Shown: positions 45,002-57,078 of the stretch, piece after piece
Layout: each line of letters opens with the position of its first letter
Numbering within the stretch: position 1 is the first letter of the stretch
Source of the DNA: Myxococcota bacterium
GTDB lineage: Bacteria; Myxococcota; B64-G9
Direction: 5' to 3'
NCBI GenBank assembly: GCA_022710975.1
Contig: JAKLGA010000013.1
Span: 1 to 64,000 of the forward strand
Length of the DNA: 64,000 nucleotides
Notes under the pieces: generated by a model
Told to the model about the DNA's origin: nothing
The model's input: only the letters and a program-made list of their open reading frames with translations
Database searches by the model: none
Translations under genes and position numbers: made by a program

Positions 45002-48000
45002 AGCAGGAAGCCTGGCTGTTCCCGCCGGACACGCGGGTCGATCACTTCAGCATCATCCGGCTCCTGGGGCGGGGCGGGATGAGCGAGGTGTACCTGGCCC
45101 GGGACACCAAGCTCGGCCGCAAGGTTGCCCTCAAGGTGGTCAAGCCCGAGGCGCTCGGCACCCGCGAGGTGCTCGAGCGCTTCTTGTTCGAGGCCCGCGC
45201 CACCGCGCGCTTCAACCACCCCTCGATCGTGACCATCCACGCCGTGGGCGAGATCGACGGCCGGCCCTACGTGGCACTCGAGTACCTCGAGGGTCAGACC
45301 CTGCGGGAGGCCCTGGAGCAGGAGCGCCCGGGCCAGGCGGAGGCCGTGCGCATCGCCGAGGCCGTGGCCGAGGCGCTCCAGGTGGCCCACGCGGCCGGGG
45401 TGCTGCACCGCGATCTCAAGCCCGAGAACGTGATGCTCGGCCTGGACGGGCGCACCCGGGTGCTGGACTTCGGGCTGGCCAGCGTGGTGCCCCGCAAGGA
45501 CCCCAACACGGACTCCATGCTGGCGCTGACACCTGGCCGGGACAGCGCGGCGATCCAGGGCACCCCGGCCTACATGGCGCCCGAGCTGTGGGCGGAGCGC
45601 GGGGCCAGCGAGGCCACGGACGTGTGGGCGCTGGGGGTGATGCTGTTCGAGCTGCTCGCTGGGCGCCGGCCGTTCGACGAGGACAGCGTGCTGCGGCTGG
45701 GCCTGCGGGTCAGCGGCCCGGAGCCCGCGCCCAGGCTGGAGGGCCCGCCCGAGCTCTCCGGGCTGGTCGGGCAGTGCCTGCAGAAGGATCCCGGCCAGCG
45801 GCCGGCGGCCCGGGAGGTGCTGGCCGAGCTGCGCCGGTTCCTGCGCGGGGCCAGGGAGGTCGCCGGCGACGAGGACAGCCCCTTCCGCGGCATGCTGGCC
45901 TTCGACGAGAGCCACCGGCACTTCTTCTTCGGCCGGGAGGCCGAGGTGGCGGCGGCCGTGGAGCGGCTGCGGCGCCAGCCGGTGCTGCCGATCGTCGGGC
46001 CGTCCGGGGCGGGCAAGAGCAGCTTCGTGCAGGCCGGGTTGATCCCGCGCCTGCGGGAGCGCGGCGCCCTGGTGGTGCTGCAGCTCAGGCCCGGCGGGGA
46101 TCCCTTCCTGGCGCTGGCCCTGCGCGTGGCCTCGGCCCGCCAGCAGGCCACCGGGCCGGCCGCGCACGAGGAGGGCGAGCTGAGCGCTGAGCTGCTGGCC
46201 CGGCAGCTCCGGGCCACGCCGCAGCTCCTCAACGTGGTCCTGCACCGGCTGGCCGACCGGCGCCGCAGCCAGGTGCTGCTGTTCGTCGACCAGCTCGAGG
46301 AGCTGTACACCCTGGTGCCGGACCCGGACGTGCGTCGGGCCTTCATGCAGGCGCTGTGCGCGGCCGCCGACGATCCGCAGCTGCCGGTGCGGGTCGTGTT
46401 CACCATGCGCGAGGAGTTCATCAGCCGGCTGGCCGAGGGCGCGGGCGTGCGCGAGGTGCTGGGGCAGTTCACGGTCATGCACAGCCCGCCGCCGGAGGCG
46501 CTGCGCGAGATCCTGACCCGGCCGCTCGAGGTGGTGGGCTACGCCTACGACGACCCGCGCATGGCGGACGAGATGCTGGCCGAGGTTCGCGGGGAGGTGT
46601 CCGGGCTGCCGCTGCTGCAGTTCGCCGGCAGGCAGCTCTGGGATCGCCGGGACCGGGAGAGGCGGGTCCTGCGGCGGGCGGTGTACGAGGAGATGGGCGG
46701 GGTGGCCGGCGCGCTGGCGCAGCACGCGGACGGGGTGCTGGGCGGCATGACCGCCCAGGAGGTGGGCCTGGCCCGCAGCCTGCTCTTGCGCCTGGTGACC
46801 GGGGAGCGGACCCGCCGGGTGGTGGCCCGCGAGCGCCTGCTGGAGGGGCTGGGGCTGGGCGCGGAGCCGGTGCTCCGGCGGCTGGTGGAGGCGCGCCTGG
46901 TGGCGGCCCGGCAGAGCGAGACCGCGGACGAGGCGGAGCTCGAGCTGGTGCACGAGTCCCTGGTGGTCGCTTGGGGGCGGTACGCGCGCTGGATCGACGA
47001 GAGCCGCGAGGAACTGGTCTTCCTCAGCGAGGTCGGGCAGGCCGCAGAGCTGTGGGTCAAGCGGGGGCAGCGTGAAGAGGAGGTCTGGCAGGGAGACGCG
47101 CTGCGGGAGGCGCTCAAGGCCGCGGCCCACTGCACCACCGAGCTGCCGTCCCGGGTGGCGCGCTTCCTGGAGGCCGGGAAGAAGAAGGCCCGCAGGCGGA
47201 CGTGGCGCGTGCGGGGCGCGCTCCTGGCGGTCATCCTGGGCCTGGCCGCGGTGGCCTTGGTCCTGGGGCTCGAGATGCGGGAGTCCCAGCGCCAGGAGGC
47301 GATCGCGGTCCAGGAGCGGGGCAGGGCCGAGGCCCGCGAGGCGGACGTGCTCCGGGACAGCGCCGGGATCGCGCTCGGCCAGGGCAGCCCGGTCGAGGCG
47401 CGGGCCAAGCTGCGCGCCTCGCTCGAGCTCGCGGACTCGGCCGCGGGCCGGGTGCTGTGGGGCAAGCTGCAGGCGAGCCCGCTCCTCTTGAGCCGAACGT
47501 TCCCGGACATGATCTTTGCATCGGCCTTCGAACCGGACAATCGCCACCTGGTCGCCATCGACTACGTGGGGAACGGCCACCGCCTCGACCTGGCCACGGG
47601 TGAAGAGCGCCAGTTCGAGGCCTTCGAGGGGCGCGATCCTTACCTCCTTTCGCAGGACGGCCGCTGGCTGGCCATTGCCCGGCCGAACGGCGAGATCGTG
47701 CTCCGGGATCTCACGACTCAGACCACACGGGTGCTCGGCTCCCACGGCGGCCCATCCTACGGCGCGAGCTTCAGCGAGGACCTCGCCCTGCTGGCCACGG
47801 GCGGGATGGATGGAAGGGTCCTGGTCTGGGATGTGCGCACGGGCAAGTTGCTCCACACCCTCGCGGGTCATCGCGGCCAGGCGTGGCCCTTTACCTTCAG
47901 TAAAAGCAACCGCTGGTTCATCACCGGAGGAGCCGATCACACGATCCGGCTCTGGGACCTGTCCAGCGGCTCCCTGGTGCGCGAGATCGACGACTGGTTC

Positions 48001-50306
48001 GGGACCATCTTCCCCGAGCGTGACCTGCTGGACACCTACTCGCCTACAGAGGGAATGGCTCGGAAGAACAGGGTAAGGGTCTGGGACCTCGCAGAGAACA
48101 AGCTACTCGAGGAGAGAGAGTTCCCGATGTCTCAGATCCTATCGGGTAACCTTGCGCGTGACGCCAGGTACTGGATCCGCAGCCACCAGGATGGCCAGAT
48201 CGATTACCTCGAGTACCCCGGCTGGAACCGCTTCTCGTTCCCTGCAGGCGCGGTGATCCAGGGACTCTTCCTGACCCGGCGCTCGGACCTGCTCGTCGGC
48301 ACCGACCTCGCGGGCAACCTGAGGGCCTGGAGGTTTCCCTCGGGCTTACCCATCGGCGTGTTCGGGCACCATGCGAACCTGGTCACTGGCTGGTGGGGCA
48401 GCATGGACGACCGTTTCCTCGCCTCCGCGAGCACGGACAAGGACCTCTCGGTCTGGGACCTCGCTGCGCTCCGGCCCGAGCGAGTCCGGACCGGCCACGC
48501 CGGCAAGGTGATCCGTTTGGTCATGAGCCCTGATGGCAAGCAGCTGGCCTCCGGGGGCTTCGACAAGACCGTCCGTCTCTGGGACTTGACGACTGGCCGT
48601 TCCACCATGGTGCTGAGCGGGCACGCCGCTGTAATTCAATGGGGTCTTGCGTTCAGTCCGGACAGTCGCGTGGTGGCCTCGGGCAGCTTCGACAAGACGG
48701 TCCGCCTCTGGGATGCGACGACCGGACAGCAGCTCAAGGTCCTCGAGGGGCATGTCGCGGGAGTCGACTCCGTCGCCTTCAGCCCGGACGGACAGCTCCT
48801 GGCCACGGCCACACAAGGCCTCGAGAGGCCGCTCATCCTCTGGGATGTGGCCAGCGGCAAGCCTATCCATGTCCTCGAACATCGTGTTCCTGGCGTCGGG
48901 ACGGTCGCCTTCAGCCCGGACGGCCGCACCCTCGCGGCAGGTACCTCCGGGAAGAAACCCCTCCTCTTCGACGTCAAGACCTTCACGGAGCTTCCGATCA
49001 GAGGCGAGGGCGTGTATGGCGTTCGCAGTGGGACCTTCAGCCCGGATGGTGGGAAGCTCGCTGCAGGCCTGGATGTCGGGACCATCGAGCTATGGGATCT
49101 CCGGGAAGGTACGGTGCGGGAGCTGGGCCGGCATGAGCGGGGTGCTTTTGGAATTTCCTTCCACCCCGACGGGAAGAGGCTCGGCAGCGCCAGCGCGGAC
49201 GGGACGGCCCGGATCTGGGATCTGGAGACCGGGGAGTATGAGGTGATCGCCCGCCACCGCGGCTACGACGTGAACTCGATCGTGTTCTCGCCCGACGGCA
49301 GGCTCGCGGCCACCTCGGGCGACGACGAGACCGTGCGCCTCTGGGACGTGGAGACCCGCAGGCCCGTCTGGCGGGCGCCTGTGCTGCTACCACGCCAGGG
49401 GGAACCGCCCGAGGTCTTCACCCACGAGGGCTGGCAGGCCGTGGTCGAGCCGCCCCAGCCGCTGGCGCCGCCCCCCTCGGCCTGGCGCAAGGCCGCCGAG
49501 CAGGCGCGCTTCGGCTCGGCCGCGAATGCGGATGGGGTCCTGTGCCTGCAGACCTTCGAAAACGGGCTCGAGCTGTGGGACCGCAGGGGGGACAAAATGA
49601 TCTGGCGCGAGCAGCAGAAAGACCTCGGCCAGGTCCTGGCCCTGCCGCGCGCCTGCGCCTGGATCGCCGGGGGGAAGGCCCACCTGGTGGACGGGCAGGG
49701 CGCCCCGAGGAGCCTGTGCGACCAGGCCACGGCCCTGGGACGCGACGGGGAGGTGCTGCTCGTCGCCTGCGCCGACAGGGTGCGCTCCTTCGACGCCGCG
49801 GGCATGGAGCTGGTCGCCCAGGCCCGGTCCATCCAGGCTGGCGCCACCGCCCTCGCCCGGAATGAATACTGGTTGCTGGTCGGTCAACCGAGCGGCGAGC
49901 TGGAGGCCCTCTCCCTCGCGTCAGGCGCTTCGGCTCTGGCGCGCACGTTCGACCAGCCCCGGCCGAGCCCGATCCGGCACCTCGTTCCTGGACCCATGGA
50001 CACCGTGATCGTGGGCCAGGACGACGGCAGCGTGAGCCTCTGGGACCTCCGGAGCGGCGTCCTGCTGGACCGGTTCTTCCTGCACGGCTGGGTCGAGCAC
50101 CTGCTGCTCGACGACCACAAGCTCCACGCGGTCAGCGATCTCGGCGATCGGCTGGTGTGGGATCTGGACGTCCTCACCCTGGGTCGCTGCGAGCTGCTCC
50201 AGGCCGTGTGGAAGAAGGCGCCCGGTGTGTGGGATGTAGGTCGGGCCGTGGTGCGGGCGCCCGCGCCCGTCGACGGCTGCGTGCCCGCAGGCAACCAGCC
50301 CGCGCC

Positions 50307-50310
<4 letters not shown>
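44998..50310 (+). CDS. Giant kinase-STAND-WD40 protein
   Basis: A 1770-residue multi-domain protein. A Ser/Thr kinase (about 17-285) has LLGRGGMSEVY, Lys46 in ALKVV, HRDLKPENVM with Asp139, DFGLA and GTPAYMAPE. An nSTAND1-like NTPase follows: FFGREAEV at 310, Walker A GPSGAGKSS at 334 and Walker B LLFVDQLEEL at 427. A membrane helix lies near 741-760. The rest, from about residue 800, is a run of WD40 repeats such as FSPDGRLAATSGDDETVRLW. The design resembles STAND switches of signalling or regulated cell death. It is coupled to the upstream kinase by ATGA. Its stop shares CTAG with the convergent regulator's stop. Confidence 0.9.
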
Positions 50311-52115
<1,805 letters not shown>

Positions 52116-52346
52116 GGCGCCTGTCTTTCTGGAGACTGTCCCCACGGTAGCACCGGAGCCTGGCCTCGGCAAGAAGTTGCCGAGTTGGCGGGCCTCCGCC
52201 GGAAAAGGTGGCTGGCACCTGGCTCTCGAACGCGGACCTTTCTCTAACTGAAAGGAATCAAGGGCCATTTTCATGTGGCCCGGGTTGGCCTGCAGCTTGC
52301 TCTACTGGAGAGCGTGCGAACGAACGAAACCAAGAGGGAGGCTGCC

Positions 52347-52565
52347 ATGAAGAACCTGATCAAGTTGACCGCGGTCCTGACGGTGGTGGCGGTGGTGCTC
52401 GGCGTGCTGCTCGGCTGGGGCGGGGAGCGGAGGCCAGTGGTGACCGCACAAGCGCTGCCCTGCGTCGAGATGGGCGAGCAGCTCGTGTGCTTCGACGGCC
52501 AGCCCGCGGGCGATATGCGCTGCGAGAACGTGGACCCCTCGACTGTCCTGTGCACCCGATCCTGA
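52347..52565 (+). CDS. Small exported protein, unknown
   Basis: A 72-residue protein. A hydrophobic N-terminus (MKNLIKLTAVLTVVAVVLGV) is followed by a short domain with four cysteines (LPCVEMGEQLVCFDG, MRCENVD, VLCTRS). The start follows GAGGGAGGCTGCC. It is too short for family assignment. It lies between the divergent FHA-sigma54 gene and the convergent PAS genes. Confidence 0.6.
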   Translation: MKNLIKLTAVLTVVAVVLGVLLGWGGERRPVVTAQALPCVEMGEQLVCFDGQPAGDMRCENVDPSTVLCTRS

Positions 52566-52586
52566 GCCTTCGAACCCCGACAAACG

Positions 52587-52621
52587 GATTTGGCCGCTGC
52601 GCGGGGAGGATTGGAAATCCC
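52587..52621. terminator. Hairpin between convergent genes, shared core
   Basis: GGATTT and AAATCC form the outer stem around TTGGCCGCTGCGCGGGGAGG (52591-52610). This core is identical to 40963-40982, while the outer stem bases differ. It sits at the end of a convergent gene pair, as at 40953. Confidence 0.4.
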
Positions 52622-52697
52622 AGGAGAGGATTCTCTTGGAGTAGGGCAGGAAGGGCAGGCCCGTCCGCCGCCCTCTCGAGGGATCAGTGCCTGGTAT

Positions 52698-53195
52698 TCA
52701 GGAATCCTGGGCGAGAGTCGGCTCGACCACGAGGCGGACCACCGGCCCGGGCAGGCGCTCGGCCGTGAGGCGGAGCGCGACCGGGCCGCCCGGCTTGACG
52801 AGGCTCGCCGGCTCCTCGCGACGCTGGCCGTCGCTGCTGGTGGCCGTGACCAGGCGCCGGATAGCGCAGGCCGCGCAGTGCACCGTGCCGCCGCAGCCCT
52901 CGGGCCGGCGGGCGTACACGCACTCGAGGACCTCCCCCGCCAGCAGCCCGCCCGGGTGCTCCAGACAGACCCCCGCGTGCTCCAGCAGGTCGCGGCTGGC
53001 CGCCAGGACGCGCGCCTGACCGTCGAGGATCAGCACCGGGGGGCCCAGGCGGTTCACCAGATCGCCGAGCCGCTGGCCGCTCTGCCGCGAGTAGAAGTCC
53101 GCGCAATCCTGGCAGATCCCGTGACTGATGCGCTCGTCATCCAGGGGCTGGAGCACGCTGATGTGGACGCCGCAGTAGCTGCACACGAGCTGCAT
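52698..53195 (-). CDS. Zn-ribbon/PAS protein with extra Cys cluster (copy 1)
   Basis: A 165-residue cytoplasmic protein. The N-terminus has a zinc-ribbon-like pair of knuckles (VCSYCGVH and GICQDCADF). A PAS domain follows (about 45-165; PPVLILDGQARVLAASRDLL). Inside it is a Cys cluster (ECVYARRPEGCGG, HCAACAIRR) that could bind iron-sulfur, haem or zinc. A tandem paralogue lies at 53268, 72 bp upstream on the same strand. Such PAS domains usually sense redox or small ligands, but no output domain is present, so the partner is unknown. Confidence 0.75.
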   Translation of the reverse strand: MQLVCSYCGVHISVLQPLDDERISHGICQDCADFYSRQSGQRLGDLVNRLGPPVLILDGQARVLAASRDLLEHAGVCLEHPGGLLAGEVLECVYARRPEGCGGTVHCAACAIRRLVTATSSDGQRREEPASLVKPGGPVALRLTAERLPGPVVRLVVEPTLAQDS

Positions 53196-53267
53196 GACAT
53201 GGGCCTTGATACGGTCCGCGGGACGGATGTCAACCAGCGAGGGCCACCCTGGACCCCCCTGCGGTCC

Positions 53268-53765
53268 TCAGGAGGCCTCGGACAGAACGGGCTCGAACGT
53301 GAGTCGGACGAGCGGCCCGGGCAACCGCTCGGCCGTGAGGCGGAGCGCGACCGGGCCGGCCGCCTGGGTGACGCTCGCCGGCTGCTCGCGCCTGATGCCG
53401 TCCCGCAGGGTGGACAGGACCGTGGACCGTATGGCGCAGGCCGCGCAGCGGCTCGCCTGGCCGCATCCCCCGGGTTGGCGGGCGTGCACGCACCCGAGGA
53501 TGTCACCCGCGAGCAGGCTGCCCGGCCGCTCCAGCCTGAGCCCCGCGCGCTCGAGCAGGTCGCGGCTGGCCGCCTGCACCCTCGTCGGCCCATCCATGAT
53601 CATCGCCGGGAGCTCGAGGTGGTTCACCAGCTCCCCGAGCCGCTGCCCGGACCGCTGCTCGAAGAAGTCCCGGCACGCCTGACAGATGCCATGGCTGGTG
53701 CGCTCGTCCTCGAAGGGCTTGAGCTCTCCGTAGTGATCGCCGCAGTGGGTGCATACGAGTCGCAT
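53268..53765 (-). CDS. Zn-ribbon/PAS protein with extra Cys cluster (copy 2)
   Basis: A 165-residue tandem paralogue of 52698-53195 with identical layout: VCTHCGDH and GICQACRDF knuckles, a PAS core (PAMIMDGPTRVQAASRDLL) and GCVHARQPGGCGQ followed by RCAACAIRS. The conserved spacing of the Cys cluster in both copies argues for a bound cofactor. The ATG at 53765 begins MRLVC, aligning with MQLVC of copy 1. An upstream frame start would add 13 residues without a good ribosome site. Confidence 0.75.
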   Translation of the reverse strand: MRLVCTHCGDHYGELKPFEDERTSHGICQACRDFFEQRSGQRLGELVNHLELPAMIMDGPTRVQAASRDLLERAGLRLERPGSLLAGDILGCVHARQPGGCGQASRCAACAIRSTVLSTLRDGIRREQPASVTQAAGPVALRLTAERLPGPLVRLTFEPVLSEAS

Positions 53766-53976
53766 CGCAAGGAATCTTGGTACGGCCGGCGGGCGACATG
53801 TCAATCCGGTTTGCGGCGTTCGCTGGCGCCTGGCGGCCGCGCCGGGCGTTCGTGTTCATGGGCGGACGCATGGATCCGCTCCTGCTGGAAATCGGGGATA
53901 TCCTGGCAGGTGAAGGGCTGGGTCGGAGAGGGAGACGAGCGGAAGGACGAAGCGCTGTCCGTCTCCAGGGAGAGAC

Positions 53977-54729
53977 ATGCGAGTGATCTCGACAGGTCTC
54001 GTGCTCCTGATCGCCGGACTCGCGGGCTGCGCGGCGACCGCGGCCAGGTCGCCCTCTGCCCGGCCGGCCCAGGCCACGGTCGCGGAGCGCGAAGCGGTCC
54101 CCCTCGAACGGCAGATCCAGCTCCCGCTGAGCGTCCAGGACGAGCGCGACCTGCGCCTGCTGGCGGAGGAGCTGCGGGCCCGGGAGGGGCTGCCTGGCCT
54201 GCGGCGGCTCATCCTTGGCACCAGCGGCTCGCCGCTCGACTTCCCCGTGGCCAAGCTCATGTTCCTGCGCGAGCTGGGCGGTGGGCGCCTCGAGCTCGTC
54301 TGGGCCCGGGCCCGTCACCGATCCTGGTGCGAGCAGGCCAGGGGGGGCAGGTGCCCCGAGGCCGAGGTGGTGCTGGAGCGCGGCGGGTGGCGCCTGCTCC
54401 CGGCCGAGCTCAGCCGGCAGGAGGCCTGCCAGCGCACCCGCCCCCGGCTCGAGCGGCGGCCCGGCTGGCTCCCCGAGGGCTCGACCGCGGCCGATCCCGA
54501 GGCGGACTGGGTGCGGGTGGGGGCGGACGTGAGCTGCGAGGAGGTCGCGGCGCTCGAGAGGTCCCTGGGGCTCGCTGAGGCGAGCGGCGTCAGCAAGGAG
54601 GTGGTCGAAGGTCAGACCTACTACTTGCTGACCATCGACACCGGTTCGCACTCCTGGATGGAGCAGCGATACCGCCTGGAGCCCGACGGGCGGTTCGTGC
54701 TGGTCAGCTCCTCCCGCGCCATCTCCTGA
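53977..54729 (+). CDS. Lipoprotein, unknown function
   Basis: A 250-residue predicted lipoprotein with signal MRVISTGLVLLIAGLAGC. The mature chain is mixed helix and strand with few cysteines (RSWCEQARGGRCPEAE, VSCEEVAAL). A C-terminal YYLLTIDTGSHSWMEQRYRL segment is beta-like. Start after CCAGGGAGAGAC. It is divergent from the PAS gene pair. No family is recognised. Confidence 0.65.
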   Translation: MRVISTGLVLLIAGLAGCAATAARSPSARPAQATVAEREAVPLERQIQLPLSVQDERDLRLLAEELRAREGLPGLRRLILGTSGSPLDFPVAKLMFLRELGGGRLELVWARARHRSWCEQARGGRCPEAEVVLERGGWRLLPAELSRQEACQRTRPRLERRPGWLPEGSTAADPEADWVRVGADVSCEEVAALERSLGLAEASGVSKEVVEGQTYYLLTIDTGSHSWMEQRYRLEPDGRFVLVSSSRAIS

Positions 54730-54768
54730 CCCCGGGCTGCCGGTGGCTGGCACCCACGGGAGGGTAGC

Positions 54769-54840
54769 CCTGCCTCCAGGTCTTGCCCCACGGGTTTCAA
54801 CGGGTGGAAGCTGGAGACAGATCCTCCGGGAGGGATGGGC
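54769..54840 (+). promoter_or_regulatory. Leader cassette A (copy 3)
   Basis: TCTTGCCCCACGGGTTTCAA, then GGGTGGAAGCTGGAG and CCGGGAGGGATGGGC before the ATG. It matches the other leaders almost base for base. Confidence 0.45.
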
Positions 54841-56073
54841 ATGCAGGTCCGATCCGTCGTCCTCGGGATTCTCCTCGCTGGCCTCCTCGGTGGATGCGAC
54901 TCGCAGTCCGAGCGGTGTATCCCCGCCTGCGAGTTCAGGCAATGCGGGGACGACGGCTGCGGGGGGAGCTGCGGGGAGTGCGTATCTCCCGCGTCCTGCA
55001 ACCCCGACGGCCTGTGCCAAGGCCACTGGAACAACAGTTGCATGACGTCCGAGGATTGCGAGAGCGGCTTGTGCTTTCGCTACTCCGACGGCACGGGCTA
55101 CTGCTCCACGCGCGGTTGCCTGGACAACGACGACTGTGTGAACTACGCCGAGGGCGAGACGGCCGAGATGTGCTGCGTGGACGTGGGCGGCGACTTCAAG
55201 GTCTGTCTGAAGATCGACCCCGGCTACGCCTGCGGCAACCAGGACAAGACCTGCGGCCAGTCCTGCCTGGGCCAGGTGGACTCGGCCTGCGATCCCAACC
55301 ACACCTGCCTGAGCGGCGCGGACGTGTACTGCTCGCACACCTGCGTCACCAACACGGACTGCAGCGACTGCCAGGCCGAAGACCCGGACACGACGTTCCA
55401 GTGCTGGTTGATCGGCGGCGGTGACTCCTACTGCATCGCGGCGAACTCCGCCACCTGCACCGCCTCCTCCCACTGCGACGCGGGCGAGGCCTGCTCCCCG
55501 TACATCGACGAGACCGGCCAAGCGTTGAAGGGCTACTGCGTCTCCGGCGGCACGCTGACGGCCGGCGCCGAGTGCGACGAGGACGACGACCAGTGCATGG
55601 GCATGTGCATCGAGGGGCACTGCTCCGAGGTTTGCGCGACCGACGGCGACTGCCCGGTGCAGGGGACCTGCACGGTGGTCAGCTTCTGCAAGACCACTGA
55701 GGGCACCGGCGACTGCGCCTCCTGCGCCGAGTCCTTCCCGGACATCGCGATGTGCCTCTGGCCCCCGTTCGGGACCCTGTCGGCCGGCGCGCCCTGCGCG
55801 GGGGGCGGCGTCCTCTTCCGCGCGGACCCATGCCAGGCGGGCCTGACCTGCCTGGACTTCGATCTCGCCGATCCGCCCTGCGCGACCGTCGAGGACTGCA
55901 CCGCGCTGATCCCCGGGAGCTGGAACGTCGGGTGCGTGCCGGGTGCCTGCGGCGTCCCGAGCCACTGCGCCGCTTCTTTCTGCTCCAGCCGCTGTGACCT
56001 CGCCGGTGGCTGCGAGCAGGGCTTCGTGCCCATCGATCGAGCTGGCGACTGCTACTGCGCTCCGAGCCCGTAG
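54841..56073 (+). CDS. Cys-rich lipoprotein (partial paralogue of 61650-62843)
   Basis: A 410-residue predicted lipoprotein with signal MQVRSVVLGILLAGLLGGC. The N-terminal part has CGDDGCGGSCGECV and a unique CSTRGCLDNDDC loop. From MCCVDVGGDFKVCLKI to the C-terminus it is collinear with the 397-residue protein at 61650-62843, and near-identical in DNA in places. One diverged ~90-residue repeat ends the protein (...WNVGCVPGACGVPSHC...CYCAPSP). The paralogue uses an unrelated signal peptide. The next gene starts 17 bp downstream. Confidence 0.8.
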   Translation: MQVRSVVLGILLAGLLGGCDSQSERCIPACEFRQCGDDGCGGSCGECVSPASCNPDGLCQGHWNNSCMTSEDCESGLCFRYSDGTGYCSTRGCLDNDDCVNYAEGETAEMCCVDVGGDFKVCLKIDPGYACGNQDKTCGQSCLGQVDSACDPNHTCLSGADVYCSHTCVTNTDCSDCQAEDPDTTFQCWLIGGGDSYCIAANSATCTASSHCDAGEACSPYIDETGQALKGYCVSGGTLTAGAECDEDDDQCMGMCIEGHCSEVCATDGDCPVQGTCTVVSFCKTTEGTGDCASCAESFPDIAMCLWPPFGTLSAGAPCAGGGVLFRADPCQAGLTCLDFDLADPPCATVEDCTALIPGSWNVGCVPGACGVPSHCAASFCSSRCDLAGGCEQGFVPIDRAGDCYCAPSP

Positions 56074-56089
56074 GGTTGGAGGGTTATGA

Positions 56090-56794
56090 GTGAAGCTGTG
56101 GGCGATCCTCCTTGCGCCCCTCGTCGCCAGCCTGGCGCTGGGCCTGCAGGCGGGCTGCGAGCAGGCGGGGTACGAATACCCGATCGTGGACAGCTGCCAG
56201 CTCGACGCAGACTGCCCCGAGGGCCAGACTTGCCAGAACTACTGTACCTACTCCTGTCGGAACGGCACTGACTCAGACTTTTGCCACTTCAGCTGCCTCC
56301 CGCCCAACGGCCACTGCGGCCACAACAGCGACTGCGGGGAGGGGGGGCGCTGCCGCTGGGATGTCTCGAGCGACGACTGCGCCCACTGCGAAGCCTGCCT
56401 CTGCCCCTACCGCGCCACCAACCATGTGTGCACCATGCTCGGCGATCTGCGCCCCTGCACCTGTCTCGTCAACGCCGACTGCGCCGAGGGGCAGAGCTGC
56501 ACCCCATGGGGCTGTGCGTTCGGCGAATTCGAGGGGGACTGCGGGGACTTCCAGGACGACAACAGAAACAGCCTCACCGACTGTGGGGACCGCGCCTCCT
56601 GCGAGGGGCGCGCCTGCTCCACGCACGACTGGCTGAACGGACTCGAGGACGGGGTTTGCGTGGACGGGGAGTGCATGGGTTGCGAGGTCGAGAGCTGCGC
56701 GAGCGACCTGGACTGCGCGGCCTGCGGCGCCTACCGGATCTGCGACCCTGTGCGCGCCTGCTGCACCCCCTGCCCGGACTGCGCGTGCCTGTGA
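56090..56794 (+). CDS. Cys-rich lipoprotein (paralogue of 8866-9555)
   Basis: A 234-residue predicted lipoprotein. The GTG start is 17 bp after the preceding stop and has TTGGAGGGTTATGA before it. The signal region is MKLWAILLAPLVASLALGLQ, then AGC. The body matches the protein at 8866-9555: DADCPEGQTCQNYC, PNGHCGHNSDC, CxCPYRATNHVC, DDNRNSLTDCGDRASC and the C-terminus CCTPCPDCACL. The genes lie in opposite clusters of the window, indicating old duplication of whole cassettes. Function unknown. Confidence 0.8.
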   Translation: MKLWAILLAPLVASLALGLQAGCEQAGYEYPIVDSCQLDADCPEGQTCQNYCTYSCRNGTDSDFCHFSCLPPNGHCGHNSDCGEGGRCRWDVSSDDCAHCEACLCPYRATNHVCTMLGDLRPCTCLVNADCAEGQSCTPWGCAFGEFEGDCGDFQDDNRNSLTDCGDRASCEGRACSTHDWLNGLEDGVCVDGECMGCEVESCASDLDCAACGAYRICDPVRACCTPCPDCACL

Positions 56795-56839
56795 CCGGGT
56801 CGTCCTTCTTTCCGCGTGGCCAGCCGCTCCCGCCGAGGG

Positions 56840-57000
56840 CCGTTCTGCGACCTTCCGTGCCTTCCTCTCTTCGGAGTTTCTTCGAAGGTGAAGGCAGGAG
56901 GGGCCAGGCCCCACGCGGTAGAAAAGCCTTTCACCGATTTTGCCCTCGAAGAAATGCCCGGAACGAGAGCACGCGGACGATCGGCAAACGCCCCGCCACA
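56840..57000 (-). repeat. Dispersed intergenic palindromic element (copy I, inverted)
   Basis: A full copy in the opposite orientation: GACCTTCCGTGCCTTCCTC, then TTCGAAGGTGAAGGCAGG, a central CCACGCGGTAGAAAAGCC and the arm GGACGATCGGCAAACGCCC. It fills most of the gap between two plus-strand lipoprotein genes, so element orientation is not tied to transcription. Confidence 0.65.
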
Positions 57001-57007
57001 TGCGGGC

Positions 57008-57078
57008 CTTGCCTCCAGGCCTTGCCCACGGGTTCCAATGGGAGGAAGCTGAAGACAGATCCTCCGGGAGGGATGGGA
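57008..57078 (+). promoter_or_regulatory. Leader cassette A (copy 4)
   Basis: GCCTTGCCTCCAGGCCTTGC, then CACGGGTTCCAATGGGAGG and CCGGGAGGGATGGGA before the ATG. Confidence 0.45.

Noticed and set aside
44932-47940. A 1002-residue frame antisense to the giant kinase
   Set aside because: Low-complexity His/Gln/Leu/Arg composition. The sense strand contains full kinase, STAND and WD40 motifs.
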